The notes: generated by a model not told the origin, from the letters alone. 40,615 nucleotides of DNA from Actinomycetes bacterium (GCA_023460975.1 JAEWOG010000013.1:1-40615); one strand, 5' to 3'. Shown: positions 8,527 to 18,152, numbered from the stretch's first letter. Numbers and translations are program-made.

Positions 8527-11500
8527 TCAGCGTCGTACGACCTTGACCTTCTTCTTGGCCGTGCACGGGGCGAAGTCGCTGTTGCCCGCGTAGCTGAACG
8601 ACAGCGCGTACTTGCCCGGCTTGAGCTTCAGCTTGATCGTGCCCACCCCGCGCTTGAGCGTGATCACGCCCAGAGACTTCTTGCCCTTGCGCACCACGAC
8701 CGTGCCCGTGGCTGAGTTGCTCACCACCACCTTGATGACCACCTTGCCCTTCGCACCCTTGGTGCGCACCACCTTCGGCGCCGTCACCTTCATGGACGTT
8801 GCCACGGGACCGGTCCCTGGAGCGGGCGTCGGGGTGGGGGTCGGAGTGGGGGTGGGGGTGGGCGCCGGAGGCGTGGTGCCCGCGAGCACGCCGACGATCA
8901 CGTTGCTGGTCACCTTGGCCGGTGCGTACCCAGGCCGAGTGCCGGTGACCTCCACCGAGATCGACGCTCCGACGTCGGCGCTGCTCACGCGGTAGGTCGT
9001 TCCCGTCGCGCCGATGGGCGTCCCGTTGCGCAGCCAGGCGTACGTGGACACGACGTCAGGCTCGGACCACGAGGGCGTCGCAACGGTGATCGAGGACCCC
9101 ACGACTCCGGTCCCGGAGATCGTCACGGCACCCACGATGCTGGGAGCCGCGCCAGCGACACCCACGATGGCGTTGGAGGTCACCACCGCCGGCTCGTGGT
9201 CGGCCCTGCTGCCGGTGACCCGGAAGGCAATGGACCGGCCCACGTCGGCCGCGGTGACCGAATAGCTCAGTCCATTGGCACTCGCGATGGTCTGCCCGTC
9301 CCGAACCCACGCGTACGTCATCGTCACGTCGGCGTCCTGCCACGTCGGCAGGGTCGCGGTCAGGGCGCTGCCGATGACTCCGCTCCCCGACACAGACGGG
9401 TTCGTCAGCGTGAGGGGAGCCGCCTTGAGGCGCCCGGTCACTGCAGCGCTCTCCGACTCGCCGGAGCGGTAGCCGGTCAACTGTCCCGTCACCTTCAGCG
9501 TGAGCCGTGCGCCGACATCGGCGTGGGTGACCTCGTACGTGGGCTGGGTTGCGCCCGCGATCGGGACACCGCCACGAAGCCACTGGAAGGAGTTGCTGAC
9601 GCCGGGCAGGTTCCAGGTCGGGTCGACACTGGTCAGCAACGTGCCGATCACCCCAGTGCCCTCGATCTGGGCACCGGTGGTGGCGACCACCGAGCCGGCC
9701 ACGACGAAGGTGCTCCAGGCGGACGTCCCCAGCTCGGCGCCGGCCATGTCGAGAGCGACCACGCGCCACTGCCAGTCCGCATCATCGAGAGCGACCTTGG
9801 GGGCGTACTGGAGGCTCGTGGTCACCTGCGACTCCTTGAGCGTGGTCACCCCGCTCTTGCGAGCCTCGAAGCGGTACTTCGCCGCCCCGCGGACCGCCTG
9901 CCAGGAGAACAGGCCCAGCGGCGGTGCACCCTCCCCAGCCGTCGGCGCGACCAGGACCGGCGTCGCACCGTTGACCAGGAACTCGCCCCAGCCGCTCCAG
10001 GCGCCCCACTGACTGCTCGCGTCCTGACGGCGCACCCGCCAGACGTACGGGGTCGCGCTCGGCGCCAGGGGCGTGGCAGGGGTGAGCACGGACTGCACCG
10101 TGGTCTGGTTCACCACGCGGTTGGTGCTGCTGGCGCCGGTGTCGCCGCCCTTGTAGACCTCGACCTGGTATCGGTTCGAGTACGGGAGCGGCTCCCAGCT
10201 CAGCTCGAGGTCCCCGTCGACGGCGACGCCGCCGATGGGCGAACGGGCCTCAGGCGCAGGGGACGACTTCTCGAACCCGAGGGTGCGGCTGACCGCCAAT
10301 CGGTTGTTCGATCCGTCGATCGCCTGCACGCGCCAGTAGAGGGGACCCTCCGGGTACGCCTTCGTGGGGGACGTGTAGGACAACTGGTCCACCGTGGCGT
10401 CATCGACGATCGAACCGAAGCCGGGATCCGAGGAGACTTGCACGCGGTACTGCCGCGCCTCAGTGGCAGCCTTGGTCGCAAGGACCGCGCCGTTGGCCGC
10501 CGCCTGCTGGTTCGTCTCCAGGAAGTCCGTCCAGCGCATCGTCACCTCGTGGGCGACCTTGGGCAGGGTCGGCGCAGGCTCGCCCGCGACGATCTCGACA
10601 CCCGGGGACACAGCCTGCGCGGGATTGCTCTGCTTGTTGAAGGAACGCTCGGCCGTGCCCGGACGCAGCTTGCACTGGCCGCCGGCCGTGCACGGCTGGA
10701 CGTGCCAGAAGTACGCCGTACCGGCGTCACTGTCGGCCAGGGACAGGTGAGGAGTCCACTGGGTGCCGATCACTCGGGTCGTGCTGACGACGTTGGTCAT
10801 GGCAGCGTCACGCGAGATCACCACCTGGTAGTAGCCCGTGTCCGCCTGCGGATCCCACGACAACACCGGCGTGTGACGCACGTTGGCACACTCCGCGGGA
10901 AGCGACGCCCCGCAGTTGTCCCCACTCGCCTGCGCCGTCCCGGTCATGGCCACCCTCTCCCCGGTGACGTCGGGGAGGTTCTCGATGGTGAACGGGTCTG
11001 ACCACGCCGAGGTCGATGTGAGCGTGCTCCCCAGGTAGCCCTCCACCCGGAACTGGTAGCTGCCCGGCGCGAGCAGGCGCGCGCTCGTGTCGTCGCCTGC
11101 TGCGTGCATGAACTCACCGGTCAGATAGCTGCCGTCGTTGATTCCGTCGGCGTTGCGCACCGAGATCTTGTACCGGGGATGAACTTCGGGGTCGGTCTGG
11201 CCCGGAATCGGGGTCCACGAGAAGGACGGGCTGCGGCGGAAGGTGCCGCCTTGGGGCGCCACGAGGGTGATCTGAGGCGTGGTCGCCGGGGCGGCCGCGC
11301 GGGCATGCGTGAAGGTGCGCCAGGCATCCAACGTACGGCCGCCCATGCCCCAGCCGGTCTCGGTGATCCCCGAGACGTCCCAGCGGTAGACGCAGTCGAC
11401 TTCGTCCTGCCCCTCCATGCACTTCTGCTTGCCGCGCAAGGTGAAGGTGGTGGCGTGCGTGGTGAACGTCTCGTCGAAGTTGCTGTTCACGCCGACGACC

Positions 11501-12867
11501 CGCAGCGAGTACCGCGACGCTCCCGCCAGTGGCTCCCACGTCATGGTCGGCACGCCCACGCTGGCGCCGGGAGCCGGCGTGGACAGGGGCACCTTGGGCG
11601 GGGCGTAGTTGAACGAGCGGACCGTCGCAGAACCCAGCTCGGTCGGAACTTGAGCCGGGTCATCGATCGCCAGGACGCGCCAGTAGTAGAGGCCGTTGGC
11701 CGCTGGCATGCAGGAGTGCGCCCTGGGGTCAGAGGGAGTGAGGGTGACATTGGTGGTCTCGCACGTGTACTTCGTCGGCGAGAAGGTCGGCGACTGCGAG
11801 ACCTCGACGCGGTACTTGCTCGCGAGCCGAACCGGGTCCCACTGCAGGAAGAACGGGTTGCCGACGGTGGCCCCGTCCGCGGGGTACACCTGCCGCGGCT
11901 GCTCGGGCCAGTGCCGGCGGAACAGCCACACCGGGCGGTCGCCCCAGCTCTGCCTGTTTCCAGCGCGGTCGACGGCGCGGACACGCCAGAAGTACTGGTC
12001 GTTGGCCAGCGTCTCGGGTCGCGCGTACCGGGTCGAGACGATGTTGTTGCGCGCGTGCACGATCGTGTTGAAGTTCGCGTCCGTCGAGAGCTCCAGGTCG
12101 TACGCCCGAGCGCCCGGCAGGGGCTCCCAGTCCAGCACGGACTCGTCGACCACGGCGGCGTCGGAGGCCGGCGCCGTCCGCACCACGTCGGCCAACTGTC
12201 GGACCGTGTAGGAGCGTTCGTCGGACCAGACGGTGGTGAATCCCGTGCCGAGGAGGGCGTTGACCCGCCAGTAGTACGTGGTCGCCACCTGCGGGTTCGG
12301 CACGATCCAGTGCGTGTTGCGGTGCCCTGACACCGACACGAGGGCGCCGGTGTCGGTGAAGCTGCTGTCCGTGCTCACCTGGACGCTGTACGACTGGGCG
12401 CCGTCCAGCGGTTCCCACGACAGGACCGGCGGCTCGTCAGGCTGGGCCAGCGCGGCTCCATTGGCGGGCGCCAGCGGCTGCGGCCCGGCGACGACGGCGC
12501 GCTCGTACGAGGTCGTCGTCCACTCGCTCAGCGCGCTGGAGGGGCCATAGGCGCGTACGCGCCAGTACACCCGCCCACCGATCTCCTCGACCGGGACTGC
12601 ACGGGTGTTGGCCGTGCGCCAGGTCCAGCGCGTCGGGGAGAAGCCGTCCGAGGTCGCGACCTGCACGTCATATCCAGTGGCTCCCGGCACCGGGTCCCAC
12701 GACAGGACCGGCGTCGCGCCCTCCGTCGTGAGCGCGGGGGCCAGCCCCGAGGGGGATTCCAGCGCCGCATGCGCGGGCGCCTGGAGGGACAGCGCTGCTG
12801 CTGTCATGACGAGGACAGTGGAGATCGTGGCCAAGGGCCGCCCGAGCCGGCGCAGATGTGAGATCAC
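8527..12867 (-). CDS. Giant secreted protein: about ten FN3-like and four Ig-like modules
   Basis: About 1446 aa. A signal peptide (basic n-region HLRRLGRP, cleavage near APAHA) is followed by about ten modules that each begin with a motif like PVLSWDPVPGATGYDVQV and end with YWRVRA, typical of fibronectin-III-like beta sandwiches. Three roughly 80-aa Ig-like units follow (starting near GTGVIG, GSGVIG and GTGVVG, each with an aromatic-W-LR segment). Then come a Pro/Thr linker and a Lys-rich C-terminal Ig-like domain. There is no LPXTG motif or membrane anchor, so it is probably secreted or held in the envelope. No enzyme motif is visible, and carbohydrate or surface binding is only a guess. 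I chose the GTG at 12867 because TATCGT lies 6 nt before it (leaderless) and the signal peptide begins there. A longer start at 12936 would add 23 unlikely residues. Confidence 0.82.
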   Translation of the reverse strand: MISHLRRLGRPLATISTVLVMTAAALSLQAPAHAALESPSGLAPALTTEGATPVLSWDPVPGATGYDVQVATSDGFSPTRWTWRTANTRAVPVEEIGGRVYWRVRAYGPSSALSEWTTTSYERAVVAGPQPLAPANGAALAQPDEPPVLSWEPLDGAQSYSVQVSTDSSFTDTGALVSVSGHRNTHWIVPNPQVATTYYWRVNALLGTGFTTVWSDERSYTVRQLADVVRTAPASDAAVVDESVLDWEPLPGARAYDLELSTDANFNTIVHARNNIVSTRYARPETLANDQYFWRVRAVDRAGNRQSWGDRPVWLFRRHWPEQPRQVYPADGATVGNPFFLQWDPVRLASKYRVEVSQSPTFSPTKYTCETTNVTLTPSDPRAHSCMPAANGLYYWRVLAIDDPAQVPTELGSATVRSFNYAPPKVPLSTPAPGASVGVPTMTWEPLAGASRYSLRVVGVNSNFDETFTTHATTFTLRGKQKCMEGQDEVDCVYRWDVSGITETGWGMGGRTLDAWRTFTHARAAAPATTPQITLVAPQGGTFRRSPSFSWTPIPGQTDPEVHPRYKISVRNADGINDGSYLTGEFMHAAGDDTSARLLAPGSYQFRVEGYLGSTLTSTSAWSDPFTIENLPDVTGERVAMTGTAQASGDNCGASLPAECANVRHTPVLSWDPQADTGYYQVVISRDAAMTNVVSTTRVIGTQWTPHLSLADSDAGTAYFWHVQPCTAGGQCKLRPGTAERSFNKQSNPAQAVSPGVEIVAGEPAPTLPKVAHEVTMRWTDFLETNQQAAANGAVLATKAATEARQYRVQVSSDPGFGSIVDDATVDQLSYTSPTKAYPEGPLYWRVQAIDGSNNRLAVSRTLGFEKSSPAPEARSPIGGVAVDGDLELSWEPLPYSNRYQVEVYKGGDTGASSTNRVVNQTTVQSVLTPATPLAPSATPYVWRVRRQDASSQWGAWSGWGEFLVNGATPVLVAPTAGEGAPPLGLFSWQAVRGAAKYRFEARKSGVTTLKESQVTTSLQYAPKVALDDADWQWRVVALDMAGAELGTSAWSTFVVAGSVVATTGAQIEGTGVIGTLLTSVDPTWNLPGVSNSFQWLRGGVPIAGATQPTYEVTHADVGARLTLKVTGQLTGYRSGESESAAVTGRLKAAPLTLTNPSVSGSGVIGSALTATLPTWQDADVTMTYAWVRDGQTIASANGLSYSVTAADVGRSIAFRVTGSRADHEPAVVTSNAIVGVAGAAPSIVGAVTISGTGVVGSSITVATPSWSEPDVVSTYAWLRNGTPIGATGTTYRVSSADVGASISVEVTGTRPGYAPAKVTSNVIVGVLAGTTPPAPTPTPTPTPTPTPAPGTGPVATSMKVTAPKVVRTKGAKGKVVIKVVVSNSATGTVVVRKGKKSLGVITLKRGVGTIKLKLKPGKYALSFSYAGNSDFAPCTAKKKVKVVRR

Positions 12868-12962
12868 CGCAGCACGATATTGAGAACATCCGACCGACCG
12901 CAGGCGAATGAAAATTCCCTCCGCAGGGAACCTCACCGCCGAGGGACCCTACGATCACCACC

Positions 12963-13868
12963 ATGCCGAGTCGCTCGCACGACGTCATCGCTCGCGTGCT
13001 GCCCACGATCCGCAAGACCCGCGAGATCGACACCGCCGAACGCGAGCGGCGCCGCGTGGAGACATGGCACGCGCAGTTGGACCGGCGGCTGCCGACTCGG
13101 CTGGTGCCGCGGTTCGCGCACCGCTTCGAGGTGCGCACCGAGCGGCTGGGGGCGGGGTTCGACTCGCACGTCATCACTCCGCGCCGAGTGCCCGTGACGC
13201 GGACGATCCACTACTTCCACGGCGGCGGCTACATGGCGCCCATCGACCCGTTCCACGTGCTGTACGTGACGCGTCTGGCGACCCGGCTCGGCGCGCGCGT
13301 CGTGCTCCCCGACTACCCCCTGGCCCCTGAGCACACGTGGCGCGACTCCCACGACGCGCTGGTCGCCGACGCCGCGCACTGGGCGGGCGAGCCGGGCGGC
13401 GTCATCCTGGCCGGGGACTCCGCGGGCGGCGGACTCGCGCTCGCAGTGGCCCAGTCGATGCGCGATCGGGGGCTCGGGTCCCCCACCCACCTGGTGCTGC
13501 ACGCGCCGTGGGTGGACCTGACGACGTCGACGCCTGAGACCTACGACTTCGCTGAACGTGACCCGTGGCTGTTCCCCGGCAAACTGGAGGCGTACGCCCG
13601 CTGGTGGGCCGGGTCCGAGGACGATCTCGGGCGGCCCGAGGTGTCCCCCGCGCTCGGCGACCTGTCGGGGCTTGCACCCGGCATCGTGCTGTACGGCACC
13701 CGCGACCTCCTCGCCCCCGGGTGCCGGCTGCTGCGCCGGCGCGCCGCAGCGGCTGGCTGGGCACTGACCGGCATCGAGGAGCCGGACCTGCTGCACGTCT
13801 ACGGCCTGTTCCCGTATGTCCCCGAGGCGCGGCGCGCGTTCCGTCAGGTCGTGGAGTTCGTGTCGTGA
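12963..13868 (+). CDS. Alpha/beta hydrolase, hormone-sensitive-lipase-type esterase
   Basis: The 301-aa hydrolase has the oxyanion-hole motif HGGG (86-89), the nucleophile elbow GDSAGG (Ser153), a likely acid Asp in TRDLLAPG and a likely catalytic His in DLLHVYGLFP. This set defines the HSL (family IV) esterases, which act on short- or medium-chain esters in the cytosol. No signal peptide is present. The ATG at 12963 follows TACGAT by 7 nt with no useful ribosome binding site, suggesting a leaderless transcript. It overlaps the following acetyltransferase gene by 4 nt, so they form an operon. The physiological ester is unknown. Confidence 0.88.
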   Translation: MPSRSHDVIARVLPTIRKTREIDTAERERRRVETWHAQLDRRLPTRLVPRFAHRFEVRTERLGAGFDSHVITPRRVPVTRTIHYFHGGGYMAPIDPFHVLYVTRLATRLGARVVLPDYPLAPEHTWRDSHDALVADAAHWAGEPGGVILAGDSAGGGLALAVAQSMRDRGLGSPTHLVLHAPWVDLTTSTPETYDFAERDPWLFPGKLEAYARWWAGSEDDLGRPEVSPALGDLSGLAPGIVLYGTRDLLAPGCRLLRRRAAAAGWALTGIEEPDLLHVYGLFPYVPEARRAFRQVVEFVS

Positions 13869-14302
13869 ACGTCGTGGTGCGCCACGTCGGCTTCGACGCT
13901 CTGACCTCGCGTGAGGCGTACGCCCTGTGGCGGCTGCGGCAGGACGTCTTCGTGGTCGAGCAGCATTCGCCGTACCCGGATCTGGACGGCCGGGATCTGG
14001 CCGCGGACACCACCCATGTCCTGCTGGAAGTCGACGGCACCCTGGCGGGGTGCGCGCGGGTCCTGACGGAGCCGGGCCGGTTCCGCGTCGGGCGCGTGAC
14101 CCTGTCCGCCCAGGTCCGCGGCGGCGGGCACGGGCGAGCCTTGGTGGCCGCGGCGTTGGCCGCCTGTGGCGATGCGCCCGTGGTGCTGGACGCGCAGACC
14201 TACCTCGTTGACTTCTACTCCTCATTCGGCTTCGTCGTGGACGGTGAGGAGTTCGACGAGGACGGGGTGCTGCACGTGCCGATGGTGCGGGCGGCTGGCT
14301 GA
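13865..14302 (+). CDS. GNAT-family N-acetyltransferase, ElaA-like
   Basis: The 145-aa protein starts at a GTG that overlaps the esterase stop (GTGA), indicating translational coupling. It has the compact GNAT pattern: an N-terminal YALWRLRQDVFVVEQ segment as in ElaA-like proteins, a central beta-strand ARVLTEP, the acetyl-CoA pyrophosphate loop in VRGGGHGRALV, and a C-terminal FYSSFGFVVDGEEF. The size and the opening motif fit the ElaA subgroup, whose substrates are mostly undefined. Pairing with an esterase could mean paired acyl removal and transfer, but that is speculation. Confidence 0.85.
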   Translation: MNVVVRHVGFDALTSREAYALWRLRQDVFVVEQHSPYPDLDGRDLAADTTHVLLEVDGTLAGCARVLTEPGRFRVGRVTLSAQVRGGGHGRALVAAALAACGDAPVVLDAQTYLVDFYSSFGFVVDGEEFDEDGVLHVPMVRAAG

Positions 14303-14386
14303 ACCGCGGCGTGCTGCCCGGGTGGGCCGATCAGGTGGACTGGACCTGTGGCCCACAGTGTCGGTGCCCCTCTGTTGAGTGGACCC

Positions 14387-15790
14387 ATGACGACGACCAC
14401 GCTCCCGACCCGGGACACCGCATGCGGACGGGCCGAGGCCCTCGGCCGCGCGGTCGCCGCCCAGGCCTCACGGCGGCGCGCGGACGTGGAGCTGTTGGAC
14501 GCGGCGTTGGGGTGGGCCCACGCGCACACCGTCACCGCCGAGGTCGACGCGGCTGGGTGGGGAGACCCGCACTCGTTGTTCGGTGAGCGCCACACCCCCA
14601 TCGCTGGGCCCGGCACTCCGTGGGTGGCCGAGTTCGCGGTCGTGGAGCTCTCCGGCGCACTCGGCCTCAGTCACGAGTCCGCGCTCGCGCTGGTCGGCGA
14701 CGCCTTGGATCTGCACCACCGGCTTCCCCGGTTGTGGGCGCTGGTGCGGGACCTGCGGGTCCCGGTCCATCTGGGGCGTGCGGCGGCGCAGGCCTCTCGT
14801 GACCTCGACGGGGCGGCGGTCGATCACGCCGACCGGTTGCTGGCGTGGCAGCCGCGGCGGTTGAACCCGCACCGGATCGGGGTCCTGGTGCATGAGGCCC
14901 GCCTGTACGCCGACCCCGACCGTGCTGCGGCCGATCATGACGAAGCATTGGCGATGCGCCGCGTGGATGTCGACCACGCTGTGGGGGCGCCGGGGGTGAG
15001 TGAGGTCCACATGAGCCTGGACACCGCTGACGCGCTGGCGTTCGACCACACCATCACCGCTCTGGCGGGCACGATGAAGCAGCTCGGGCACCCCGGCTCG
15101 CTGGATGTGCGTCGGGCGACGGGCGTGGGGGTGCTGGCCGACCCGCAGCGCGCGTTGGACCTGCTGGCCGCCGACGAGGTGCCCGCGCAGGAGTGGGACA
15201 CCAGCGAGGCGATCGCGGTCGCCGAAGAGGCCTGCTTCCGCCGCGCCGCCCCGTCCACCAGCACTGACGGTGGGGAGGTGACGTTGGTGCTGCACCTGTC
15301 CGACCGCGACCTCCTGACCGCGGGTCCGCTCGGCTCGGGTGCGGTCGCGACTCATGACGTGCTGGGCCCGGTTGCGGTGACCACGTTGTCGTCGTGGCTG
15401 ATGGGCGCGGCAAAGGTGGTCATCAAACCCGTCCTCGACCCCGCCCGGTTGTCGCCGGTGGACCGGCACGACCCGCCCGCTCGGCTGGCTGACGCTGTGC
15501 GGCTGCGCGACGTCACGTGTGTGTTCCCCGGCTGCACCCGTTCGAGTGCCCGCGCGGACCTGGACCACATCGACCCGTACGTCCCGCCTGGCGAGGGCGG
15601 GCCACCGGGCCAGACCTCGTACGAAGGCCTCGCGCCGCTGTGCCGGCGCCACCACCGGGCCAAGACCCACGCCGACTTCAGCTACCACCGCCGCCCGGAC
15701 GGGGCGTACGAGTGGCGACTCCCCACAGGGACCACGGCGACCACCGAGCCGCCGACCCCGAGACCGAGACCAGAGCCACCCGACGGCTGA
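14387..15790 (+). CDS. DUF222 / 13E12-repeat-family protein with C-terminal HNH nuclease domain
   Basis: The 467-aa protein has a helical DUF222 region over most of its length and a C-terminal HNH motif. Cys residues in CVFPGC precede DLDHIDP (His394), and LCRRHHRAKTH closes the metal site. Such proteins occur in many copies in actinobacterial genomes (the 13E12 family of mycobacteria) and are suspected to be mobile or repeat-associated, but their job is not established. The ATG at 14387 is favoured; a GTG at 14348 would add 13 residues. A cluster of palindromic repeats begins 10 bp past the stop codon. Confidence 0.85.
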   Translation: MTTTTLPTRDTACGRAEALGRAVAAQASRRRADVELLDAALGWAHAHTVTAEVDAAGWGDPHSLFGERHTPIAGPGTPWVAEFAVVELSGALGLSHESALALVGDALDLHHRLPRLWALVRDLRVPVHLGRAAAQASRDLDGAAVDHADRLLAWQPRRLNPHRIGVLVHEARLYADPDRAAADHDEALAMRRVDVDHAVGAPGVSEVHMSLDTADALAFDHTITALAGTMKQLGHPGSLDVRRATGVGVLADPQRALDLLAADEVPAQEWDTSEAIAVAEEACFRRAAPSTSTDGGEVTLVLHLSDRDLLTAGPLGSGAVATHDVLGPVAVTTLSSWLMGAAKVVIKPVLDPARLSPVDRHDPPARLADAVRLRDVTCVFPGCTRSSARADLDHIDPYVPPGEGGPPGQTSYEGLAPLCRRHHRAKTHADFSYHRRPDGAYEWRLPTGTTATTEPPTPRPRPEPPDG

Positions 15791-15800
15791 GGTCGGGCCG

Positions 15801-15902
15801 TGGTTTCGACACGGGACTTCGTCCCTGCTCAACCAGCGGGTGTCGGGATTTCGTCCCTGCTCAACCAGCGGGTGTCGGGACTTCGCCCTGCTCCACCAGC
15901 GG
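15801..15902. repeat. Three tandem palindromic repeats, extended form
   Basis: Unit 1 (15801-15840) begins TGGTTTCGACA, contains a small hairpin GGGACTTCGTCCC and ends GCTCAACCAGCGGG. Units 2 (15841-15872) and 3 (15873-15902) repeat the hairpin and the CTCAACCAGCGG (or CTCCACCAGCGG) half. The outer TGGTT/AACCA ends are inverted. The array fills the gap between the convergent DUF222-HNH and MBL genes, where it could also stop transcription. The same ends without the central hairpin occur at 21244, 24437 and 25087. Confidence 0.8.
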
Positions 15903-15909
15903 CTACCAC

Positions 15910-16965
15910 TCAGACGACGGCGTACTTCCGCAAGCCGTCGATCCAGCTAAGCGAGGCCTGCCCGCGCGCGACGAGGAGGTCGAGATGCGCCTGGGTCTCC
16001 AGGGTCGCCATCCCAGCGTTGAAGGGGTCAAGCTTCTCCATCCGGTGCTCGTGGCGGGTCCACGGCAGCTCACTGGCGACCTCGTACGGCGTGGCAGCCC
16101 CACCGCGCACCGCCTCGAGGCTCAGCGCGAGCCGTGCCTCGTGGTGCTCCAGCAGCTCGTCGACTCTCTCGTACGAACTCGGCGCGACGGGACCGTGTGC
16201 CGGGAGCACGGTGAGGTCGGGCAACTCGCGTACCCGGGCCAGAGACCGCATGAAGTCGCCCAGAGCAAGGTCGGCCTGCACCGGTTCGACACCGATGGAC
16301 GGCGTGATCGTCGGCAGGACGTGGTCGCCCGCGAAGAGCAGTCCGCCCGGCTGGTCGGCGAAGACGTAATGGCCCTGGGTGTGACCGGGGGTGTGCACGG
16401 CGTCGATGGTGCGCGTGCCGACCTCGAGGACGCGGTCGCCTTCGAGCCACGTGTCCGGGTACTCCCACATCGACAGGTCCGGGCGCTCGGAGTCCTCGAA
16501 CCCGCGCCACACCTCGGCGATGTGCGGAGCGCCCGCCGCCTCGTACAGCTCGACGTGCGGGTTGACCTCCAGCGTCGGGTCGTTGATGAGATCGAGGGTG
16601 GCCTTGTCGCCGAGTCCGAGCGAGACGTGGGCGCCGACCTCCCGGCGGATGGTCACGGCCTGGGTGTAGTGGTCGCGGTGAACGTGGGTGACGAGGAACC
16701 GCTTGATGTCACCGATGCCGTAGCCCACCGACTTCAGCGACTTCTCCAACAGCTCGCGGGCCACCGGGATCGCCCAGCCCCCGTCGATCAGGGTGAGGCC
16801 TTCGTCGGACTCGATCGCGTACACGTTGATGGCCTTGAGCCCGTCCATCGGCAGCGGGAGCGGGATCCGGAAGATCCCGGGCGCCGCGCGCCAGGCGCCC
16901 TCCGCGCTCCAGTGGGTCCCCGAGTCGGGGGAGATCGAATGGGCGGTGTCAGGACGGTTGTTCAC
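15910..16965 (-). CDS. MBL-fold metallo-hydrolase
   Basis: The 351-aa protein has the metallo-beta-lactamase-fold metal ligands: THVHRDH (HxHxDH), then HTPGHTQGH, GDH and a terminal PAHGPV. It resembles the LACTB2/lactonase-like subgroup of thioester, lactone or phosphoester hydrolases; the substrate cannot be read. I chose the GTG at 16965 because TTGGAG lies 8 nt upstream. Longer open frames toward 17085 begin with low-quality, Cys/Arg-rich sequence and lack a ribosome binding site. It is the last of three leftward genes (OYE, DapB-like, MBL) and sits 94 bp after the DapB-like gene, so it may share the KstR-type control of that gene. Confidence 0.85.
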   Translation of the reverse strand: MNNRPDTAHSISPDSGTHWSAEGAWRAAPGIFRIPLPLPMDGLKAINVYAIESDEGLTLIDGGWAIPVARELLEKSLKSVGYGIGDIKRFLVTHVHRDHYTQAVTIRREVGAHVSLGLGDKATLDLINDPTLEVNPHVELYEAAGAPHIAEVWRGFEDSERPDLSMWEYPDTWLEGDRVLEVGTRTIDAVHTPGHTQGHYVFADQPGGLLFAGDHVLPTITPSIGVEPVQADLALGDFMRSLARVRELPDLTVLPAHGPVAPSSYERVDELLEHHEARLALSLEAVRGGAATPYEVASELPWTRHEHRMEKLDPFNAGMATLETQAHLDLLVARGQASLSWIDGLRKYAVV

Positions 16966-17059
16966 GTGGTCAACTCCAAGGATCGTCAACTCCCACAGGG
17001 CGGGTAGCTGCGGTGCGCGGCACGCGGTGTGCCGGCCTGCGGACCGTACCGCGGAGCGG

Positions 17060-18142
17060 TCATTCGGCGACGAGCCCGCGTCCACTCACCAGGGGAAGGT
17101 CCAGGGCCGTCACCAGCCCGCCGGGGGCTGCCACCACCGCCGGGATCGCGTTGACCAGTCGTTGCGCGGTGACGATCATCCCGGAGATGTTGTGGTCGCC
17201 GTGCTCGCCGTGGTGGGCGAACTCGATCTCCATCATGGGTTCGCCCGTGACCTCGACCCGGTAGCAACCGTCGCCCTTCGCGGGACGCGGCCACTCGGGC
17301 ACCTGATCGGCCTGCGTGCGGGTGACGTGCTCCAGGACCACCCGCGGGGTGCCGTTGACCGTGCCGATCACTTCGAACCGCACCGCGCCCATCGTGCCCT
17401 CGGCGATGTCGAGGCTCACCGTGCTCACGTCTGCGGTGGCCGGGCGGCGGTCCACCACCTCGACCAACGGTTCATCGAGGGTGAGCCCCAGCCCCGCCGC
17501 GATCTGGCGCACGACGCTGCCCCACGCCATCGACAGCACGCCCGGCTCCCACAGCAGCACCTGCGCGTCGACGGGCTGGCCGAAGCCGAACAGGTCCTTC
17601 ATCACCACCGGCTGGTAGTAGGTGGAGTAGTCGGCGATCTCCATGACACGCACTTCGTCGATGCGCTGCGACAGGCTGGTCAACTGCAGCGGCAGCACGT
17701 CGTTGGCCCACCCCGGATCGATGCCGTTGACGTGCAGACTCGCCCCCGTACGCTCGCCCGCCGCAGCGATGGGCCCCAGCACGCGGTCGTCGAGGATGCC
17801 GTACGGGAACTGCAGCACCACGGGCCCCGACGAGACGACGTTGACGCCGGCGTCCACGAACGCGGTGAGGTCCCCGATCGACTCGAAGACGCGGTCGTCG
17901 GTCATGGCGGCGTGCAGGATGCAGTCGGGCTTCAGCGCGAGGAGGGCGTCGCGGTCGTTGGTGGCCCGCACGCCGAGTTCGCGGCCGAGGCCGGCCAGCT
18001 CGCCGGCATCCTTGCCGACCTTGTCCGGGTTGGAGACCCACACGCCGACCAGCTCGAGGTCGGGGTGTCGGTCAATTCCGGTGATGGCGTGACGCCCGAC
18101 GGTTCCGGTCGACCACACCACTACGCGCAGGGGAGCTGTCAT
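17060..18142 (-). CDS. DapB-like NAD(P)-dependent dehydrogenase (dihydrodipicolinate-reductase / amine-dehydrogenase fold)
   Basis: The 360-aa protein opens with a Rossmann motif VVVWSTGTVGRHAI, where GTG-V-G replaces the usual GxGxxG. The mid-region contains CILHAAMTD and NGIDPGWAND, which are typical of the actinobacterial DapB-like family related to 2,4-diaminopentanoate dehydrogenase. That family is much larger than true DapB (about 245 aa), so lysine biosynthesis is unlikely. Its promoter TAGATT lies 6 nt before the ATG, implying a leaderless mRNA, and it is overlapped by a KstR-type palindrome. This suggests a role in steroid or lipid catabolism, which is inference from regulation only. 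Confidence 0.8.
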   Translation of the reverse strand: MTAPLRVVVWSTGTVGRHAITGIDRHPDLELVGVWVSNPDKVGKDAGELAGLGRELGVRATNDRDALLALKPDCILHAAMTDDRVFESIGDLTAFVDAGVNVVSSGPVVLQFPYGILDDRVLGPIAAAGERTGASLHVNGIDPGWANDVLPLQLTSLSQRIDEVRVMEIADYSTYYQPVVMKDLFGFGQPVDAQVLLWEPGVLSMAWGSVVRQIAAGLGLTLDEPLVEVVDRRPATADVSTVSLDIAEGTMGAVRFEVIGTVNGTPRVVLEHVTRTQADQVPEWPRPAKGDGCYRVEVTGEPMMEIEFAHHGEHGDHNISGMIVTAQRLVNAIPAVVAAPGGLVTALDLPLVSGRGLVAE

Positions 18143-18152
18143 GGCCAGAATC

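Noticed and set aside
9196..11001. 601-aa plus-strand frame opposite the giant FN3/Ig gene
   Set aside because: No recognisable domains and antisense to clear repeat modules.
12868..12936. Longer start for the giant FN3/Ig protein
   Set aside because: Would place 23 residues before the signal peptide and lacks a usable ribosome binding site.
15801..15902. CRISPR array
   Set aside because: Repeat units are adjacent without spacers, are palindromic and have no cas genes nearby.
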